A DNA stretch of 37,654 nt from Alphaproteobacteria bacterium (lineage in GTDB: Bacteria > Pseudomonadota > Alphaproteobacteria > Rickettsiales > VGDC01). Below are positions 33,301-37,654 of the stretch, in pieces; positions within the stretch are counted from its first letter, which is position 1; the number at the start of each line of letters is the position of its first letter. The stretch lies in NCBI GenBank assembly GCA_022450665.1, contig JAKUPQ010000016.1, positions 1-37,654 on the forward strand, in the 5' to 3' direction. A program made the translations under genes and the position numbers. Below the pieces are notes generated by a model, which was not told where the DNA came from, did no database searches, and saw only the letters and a program-made list of their open reading frames with translations.

Positions 33301-36300
33301 ATGGTTAACGATACTAAGAAATCAAAATCTAAAAACACCCCCCTGGATCAAGAAATTCCATTCGGGGGATGGTCTAGCGATAATGTAGGGTCAACATCTA
33401 ACGATGACAATGCACAAACAGACTCTGTTGAAGAAACTGCTCCCGCGCCTGTCAAAAAAGAAGAAACGGGCATCCGCAGCTTTTCAGATGCGTTTGGAAA
33501 AAATGCAGGAGATAAGCCGATAGAGCTTCCACCTGCAGAAGAAGTGCTCGATCCGGATGAGCTATCTAATACTGGTGGTGCAAAACGCCCTTCAATTGCT
33601 GTGCCCAAAGCAACAACTCAAGAATCCGACGAACTTGAATCCACTGATGAAGAATGGAGCACACAAAAAGAAGAGGAGGAAGAGGAAGAGAAAGAAGTAG
33701 ACCCTTTTGCATGGTCGCAAGAAGACATTCCTGCTGACAACACTCCCCGCACCCGCAGGAGAGAAATGGGCGAAGATGCAGGATGGATGGCTCCCACTAC
33801 TGATTTATCGCAATTTGAAGAATCTAGTTATGATTACAGCAAGGAAGAAAAAGAAGAAGAAATTATTCCGACTGTAAACCCCTTCACTTTCAATAAAAAA
33901 GAAGAATGGCAAGCACCGCCAATGTCGGTAGAAGACCTGATGGATAACGATACGGACGTGGGAGCTGAATTGCAAAATGACAGCAATTCAAACCAAAAAA
34001 ACAATGCCGAAACATTATCGCCTTTCAATTTTGTAACTCTTGGAAAAACACAGGCCAATACAGAACAGCCTCAGCAACAAGCTACAATTGCGCAACCGCC
34101 TATCACTGATCCGATCGTGCCGCAGGAAAATGCCTCCCAGCCCGACATTATCCCAGATGCAGATATTGCACCTCCACAGCCGGAATCTTTGCCAGAGCCC
34201 GCTCAGCAGGCCGAGAATTATAGTGACGATTTTGGTGAGGAATCGCTTCAGGCAGGGGAAAGCCAATCAGAACTCCAACCTGAAACACCATCATCAGCAC
34301 ATGATATTTTTTCCCAAGGCAATCCCCCTGAAGCCGATACAAACACAATTGCCACGCCCGAAGAAACTGCTTTTGCGCAGCCCCAAACATCTTCGCCTGC
34401 TGCAATTGAAGAAACACCTGCACAAACTCCTGAAAGCACTTCAGGTTTTGGCAAATCCACCAAAACCAGCACCCCGCCAATTGAGGAAAAAACGCCCTCC
34501 AGCAGTGATATTTTCTCAGACAACATCCCCCCTGCCCCCATGCCTGAAGATACGCATATGGAAGGCACGGCCAGTGTAGAAGCACCTGTCGCTACCAACC
34601 CCATTGTAGAAAAAGCACCCGATGCGGCACCTGCAACCAATTACACGCCATATACTGCCTCTCAGGCGCTCTCTGATGAACCCGAGGACAATGCTCCAAA
34701 AGCGGTCGTAACCTCAGTTGACGGCTCACAGCGCACAGCAATGGCCGAAGAACTGAACATGCCTAAATACGATCCAGATGCTGCATCTTCGTCGCCACAG
34801 CCAGATAGAACTCCCGCTATTGCGTCAGAGCCGGAACCTCAACCCAAGGCAGTTGAAACTCAAGATTCATCAGCCGCATCGCCTCTCACAGCATCGCAGG
34901 ACAATATAAATACCGGAGGTCAGGAAGCTGCATTGGCTGAAGAAAACGCTCCCGCTGCATTCAACAATCCATTTGTGGCAAGCACACCAGCCGAACCTGC
35001 TTTTGTACCCAGTATTGAAGCAGATGATGCCATAGATACTACACAAGGCGCAATGTCGGCTCATCAACCTGCCAAGCAACCCGAGGTTGCAGATATTTTT
35101 GGCCAAACTACCGAAACACCCTCAGCTACCGAAACACCTGCAGCAGCTACAGCTCCCGCTGGTCAAGATGATTGGATGGCTAACGAATCCAGCCGTCACC
35201 CCTCTACACCGCCTATAGAATCCCCAGTAGAAGCAGTTGACGATCCTTTTCAGGAAGCTACACATGAACAACCTGCGCCAGATTCTCAAAGCTACGATCA
35301 AGGGCAGAGCGATCAAGCAGCATCAGACATATTCAGCACAGATCAAGCCAGCCCGGAAGAACCGGCACAGGAAGAGCTTGCTACCCCTGCCCCGCCGCCT
35401 ATGGCCGTACCCATAACCAATAACGATGCAGGACAACCACCTGCTGGTGGCATGGATATCAATCATATTCTGCAAGAGCACATCAATTGGCTGCACAGCA
35501 ATGGCAGAGATGGCCGCCGTGCAAATTTCCGCAATGCTGATTTGCAAGGCTACAATCTCACTAATTTACAATTAACCGAAGCAAGCTTTCGCGGCGCAAA
35601 CCTGTCCAATGCCAGTTTAAGCGGCAGTGATTTACGTGGCGCAGATTTATCTGAAGCAATTTTTGAGAATACCGATTTACGCAATGCAAATTTGGCCTCT
35701 GCCGTAATGAATAGCGCAGATTTGCGTAGTTCTCATCTTGCTGGCGCCGACTTGCAAAGCGCCGATCTTAGCAGCGCTGTAATGGCAGGTATGATTTTAT
35801 CAGGCATTAATTTCGCTGCGGCTATCCTGCAAGATACTAATTTAGAAAGCGCTAATCTCACACAAGCGAATATGCAAGGCGCAAATTTGCGTGGCGCTCA
35901 GCTTTCTGCTGCAAACCTTACTGCCGCCAATCTGGCTCAGGCCAATTGCCGCGATGTGCGCTTCGATCAGGCAATAATGGATAATGTAGCCCTGACTGGC
36001 ACCAACATGAAAAATGCAAGTATGGCTGGCGCAAGCCTTGCAGGCGTTGATATTGCAGCCGCTGAAGAAACCTCTCAGGAACTTCGCCAAGAAAGTCTTC
36101 ATGCTGAAAAAAATCTTATTCAACAGGAGTGGGCGCGGGTTAAAACCTATGAAGATCAGGTTAAACAGCTCCAATCACAAATTCAGCAACGCGAAATGAC
36201 CCTGCAAACAGATCGCGCTAATATTGAACGAGCAAAAAGAGATATTGCCGATCAATATCAAGGTGTTGAAGCGCTTATGCAGAAAACTCACGAAGTAATG

Positions 36301-36579
36301 CAACGGCACCGTGTGCATGATAAGCTGTTTAAATATTTTGGTATTATGTGGTTTGTCTTCACCATCCTGGCCTTTGTATCTATCATGATGTTTGTACAGG
36401 CCATTGATATTGCCGATTTAAACTGGCTGGCTTTATCGATTGTTGTTGGCGGCTGCGGACTTATTATGGGCTTATTTATTGCCACCAGTATCCGCAGCAT
36501 CAAGTTGTCTAATAATCTTAAAAAATTATTAGATGTATATGAACAGCAACTTCCCAATAGCGATAACACCGGACATTAA
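33301..36579 (+). CDS. Membrane-anchored pentapeptide-repeat protein with long disordered N-terminus
   Basis: 1092 residues. Residues 1-715 are low-complexity, acidic, Pro/Glu/Ser/Thr-rich and probably disordered. Short motifs recur in them: DPF at 134 and 648, NPF at 193 and 556, SPF at 240, and DIF at 335, 403, 598 and 676. About residues 741-915 are pentapeptide repeats of the A(D/N)Lxx type, forming a right-handed beta-helix. Residues ~920-1003 form a coiled coil with Gln/Glu/Arg, followed by two membrane helices at ~1009-1033 and ~1043-1063 and a short C-terminal tail. The N-terminus is therefore probably cytoplasmic, because both ends should lie on the same side. I recognise the architecture, not a function; a scaffold at the inner membrane is the best guess. 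Confidence 0.85.
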   Translation: MVNDTKKSKSKNTPLDQEIPFGGWSSDNVGSTSNDDNAQTDSVEETAPAPVKKEETGIRSFSDAFGKNAGDKPIELPPAEEVLDPDELSNTGGAKRPSIAVPKATTQESDELESTDEEWSTQKEEEEEEEKEVDPFAWSQEDIPADNTPRTRRREMGEDAGWMAPTTDLSQFEESSYDYSKEEKEEEIIPTVNPFTFNKKEEWQAPPMSVEDLMDNDTDVGAELQNDSNSNQKNNAETLSPFNFVTLGKTQANTEQPQQQATIAQPPITDPIVPQENASQPDIIPDADIAPPQPESLPEPAQQAENYSDDFGEESLQAGESQSELQPETPSSAHDIFSQGNPPEADTNTIATPEETAFAQPQTSSPAAIEETPAQTPESTSGFGKSTKTSTPPIEEKTPSSSDIFSDNIPPAPMPEDTHMEGTASVEAPVATNPIVEKAPDAAPATNYTPYTASQALSDEPEDNAPKAVVTSVDGSQRTAMAEELNMPKYDPDAASSSPQPDRTPAIASEPEPQPKAVETQDSSAASPLTASQDNINTGGQEAALAEENAPAAFNNPFVASTPAEPAFVPSIEADDAIDTTQGAMSAHQPAKQPEVADIFGQTTETPSATETPAAATAPAGQDDWMANESSRHPSTPPIESPVEAVDDPFQEATHEQPAPDSQSYDQGQSDQAASDIFSTDQASPEEPAQEELATPAPPPMAVPITNNDAGQPPAGGMDINHILQEHINWLHSNGRDGRRANFRNADLQGYNLTNLQLTEASFRGANLSNASLSGSDLRGADLSEAIFENTDLRNANLASAVMNSADLRSSHLAGADLQSADLSSAVMAGMILSGINFAAAILQDTNLESANLTQANMQGANLRGAQLSAANLTAANLAQANCRDVRFDQAIMDNVALTGTNMKNASMAGASLAGVDIAAAEETSQELRQESLHAEKNLIQQEWARVKTYEDQVKQLQSQIQQREMTLQTDRANIERAKRDIADQYQGVEALMQKTHEVMQRHRVHDKLFKYFGIMWFVFTILAFVSIMMFVQAIDIADLNWLALSIVVGGCGLIMGLFIATSIRSIKLSNNLKKLLDVYEQQLPNSDNTGH

Positions 36580-36583
36580 TTCT

Positions 36584-37180
36584 ATGGCTCATAGCTCATC
36601 CACGCGCCCCGATAAGCGCTCTTTATGCGTGTTTTGCGGTGCGCAAAATGCCGTTGACGCCCAGCATCTTGACATGGGTACTAAAGTGGGCAACTCCATT
36701 GCACAGTCCGATTTGCGTTTGGTATTCGGTGGCGGTGATTGTGGAATGATGGGCGCAGTCGCCAATGCTGCCATGGATGGCGGCGGCGAAGTAATTGGCG
36801 TTTTCCCCCATCATTTACGCGCACATGAAGCTGAACACACCGGAATTACCGAAACTATTATTGTCGGCAGCATGCACGAGCGCAAAAAACTCATGTTTGA
36901 TTTATCCGATATGTTTGCCATTTTGCCCGGCGGATTTGGCACTATGGATGAAATGTTTGAAATTCTTACATGGCGGCAAATTGGCCTGCATGAAAAACCT
37001 GTATTTATATTTAACCATCTTGGCTATTGGGATCCATTGATTACAATGATGGAGCACATCATAGACAAGCGCTTCGCCAAACCTGTAAACCGAGATTTCT
37101 ATCAGGTATTTGAGACACTTGAATCAATGATGGAAGCTGTAAATTCCACACCACTAAAAAAAATCCTGCTAAACCCATAA
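36584..37180 (+). CDS. LOG-family nucleotide 5'-monophosphate phosphoribohydrolase
   Basis: 198 residues from ATG 36584; the longer frame from 36533 overlaps the end of the pentapeptide gene and has no support. The catalytic motif PGGFGTMDE and the nucleotide-binding VFGGGDCGMMGAVA are present, as are the usual CVFCGAQ start and MHERKK segment. Family activity: releasing adenine-type bases from nucleotide monophosphates (cytokinin activation in plants; purine turnover in bacteria). It starts four bases after the previous gene and is probably co-transcribed. Confidence 0.92.
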   Translation: MAHSSSTRPDKRSLCVFCGAQNAVDAQHLDMGTKVGNSIAQSDLRLVFGGGDCGMMGAVANAAMDGGGEVIGVFPHHLRAHEAEHTGITETIIVGSMHERKKLMFDLSDMFAILPGGFGTMDEMFEILTWRQIGLHEKPVFIFNHLGYWDPLITMMEHIIDKRFAKPVNRDFYQVFETLESMMEAVNSTPLKKILLNP

Positions 37181-37187
37181 AAAGTTA

Positions 37188-37216
37188 TTGACGACTCTTG
37201 GCTGAGCGCCTATAAG
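37188..37216 (+). promoter_or_regulatory. rrn operon promoter
   Basis: TTGACG (37188-37193) and TATAAG (37211-37216) are separated by exactly 17 bases, close to the sigma70 consensus, eight bases after the LOG gene stop. Transcription would start about 37223. The 280 bases between here and the 16S gene are the leader. Confidence 0.8.
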
Positions 37217-37498
37217 TGCCACCTCGCCAGCGACAAACTGCTGACGAAACGGCCAGAGAGCATAAGTTACTTATAATGCTGGCCTGCAAATAGAAAGCGT
37301 TAGAGAATTGGTTTTTGGGCTCTGATGGGTGTTAGTATATATTGGAACTAGCACTGTGAGAGTCTGAGACGTGATAACACACGTTAAAAGATGTAATTGC
37401 AGATGCGATTGATGGATTTATTCATTTTTTGCAGTGCAAGTTCCGTAATGAATTTGAGTCTATTTTTGATATTATCAGGAATAGAACTTGCAAGGATT
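37217..37498 (+). other. rRNA leader with a 9-bp inverted repeat
   Basis: No gene is seen. TGCAAGTTC (37435-37443) and GAACTTGCA (37484-37492) form a perfect 9-bp inverted repeat that ends seven bases before the 16S start. It could be an RNA fold in 16S processing. No boxA antitermination sequence was obvious. Confidence 0.5.
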
Positions 37499-37654
37499 AA
37501 ACTTGAGAGTTTGATCCTGGCTCAGAACGAACGCTGGCGGCAGGCCTAACACATGCAAGTCGAACGAAGTCTTCGGACTTAGTGGCGCACGGGTGAGTAA
37601 CGCGTAGGAATCTACCTTATAGTCTGTGACAACAGTTGGAAACGACTGCTAATA
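37499..37654 (+). rRNA. rrs: 16S ribosomal RNA, 5' part
   Basis: AACTTGAGAGTTTGATCCTG followed by GCTCAGAACGAACGCTGGCG and GGGTGAGTAACGCGTA is the conserved 5' end of 16S rRNA. The first 156 bases are visible; the gene runs off the right edge. Signature text in helices near 37580-37600 is alphaproteobacterial. The exact 5' end is estimated. Confidence 0.97.

Noticed and set aside
34040-34579. 179-codon frame inside the pentapeptide gene
   Set aside because: Pro/Lys/Leu-rich shadow of the disordered coding region in another frame; the 1092-residue frame has clear domains.
1-37654. CRISPR array or insertion sequence
   Set aside because: No regularly spaced direct repeats and no transposase frame were seen.

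Overview
The window looks like a piece of an alphaproteobacterial chromosome. The 5' end of a 16S rRNA gene at the right edge has alphaproteobacterial signature text. It also carries adjacent J-protein, cobS-like and cobT-like genes, a typical alphaproteobacterial arrangement. I cannot place it below class. Genes are packed tightly on both strands, and several convergent pairs end on shared stop codons.

Left part (1-9.1 kb): a minus-strand sulfate-activation operon, cysD - GNAT - small secreted protein - cysN (cut by the window edge), with a candidate operator of two TGTATATACA palindromes upstream. Next come an unlisted 39-codon membrane mini-gene with its own terminator, a lone HPt protein, a CPA1 Na+/H+ antiporter, a MaoC-like hydratase, a class III sirtuin, a low-molecular-weight phosphatase, ThpR, and a two-gene module of an M14 aspartoacylase-like peptidase and a GCS2-type amide ligase.

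Middle (9.1-27.1 kb): a Y-family polymerase plus NUDIX pair; a 1258-residue protein of unknown function built from a repeated module; msrA; a purine/pyrimidine nucleoside salvage operon (PNP - deoA - deoB - add); two unknown proteins; a J-protein / CobS / CobT cluster with no cobN in view; a ParA-like ATPase and a threonylcarbamoyl-AMP synthase.

Accessory island (27.1-32.2 kb), next to tRNA-Arg(CCT): this is the most interesting region. A phage MuF-type head-morphogenesis protein carries a small C-terminal toxin-like domain, but an in-frame TAA separates the two. Downstream lie five paralogous acidic genes that I interpret as immunity genes, one start-less orphan MuF-toxin cassette that shares a 44-bp identical run with the main gene, a shorter toxin fragment, toxin tail remnants that overlap immunity starts, and a truncated immunity tail. 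It reads as a MuF polymorphic-toxin cassette array comparable in layout to Rhs or CdiA orphan arrays, with no other phage genes beside it.

Right part (32.2-37.6 kb): tRNA-Arg, a short-chain dehydrogenase, a 1092-residue membrane-anchored pentapeptide-repeat protein whose long disordered N-terminus repeats DPF/NPF/SPF/DIF motifs, a LOG-family nucleotide hydrolase, and an rrn promoter, leader and 16S start.
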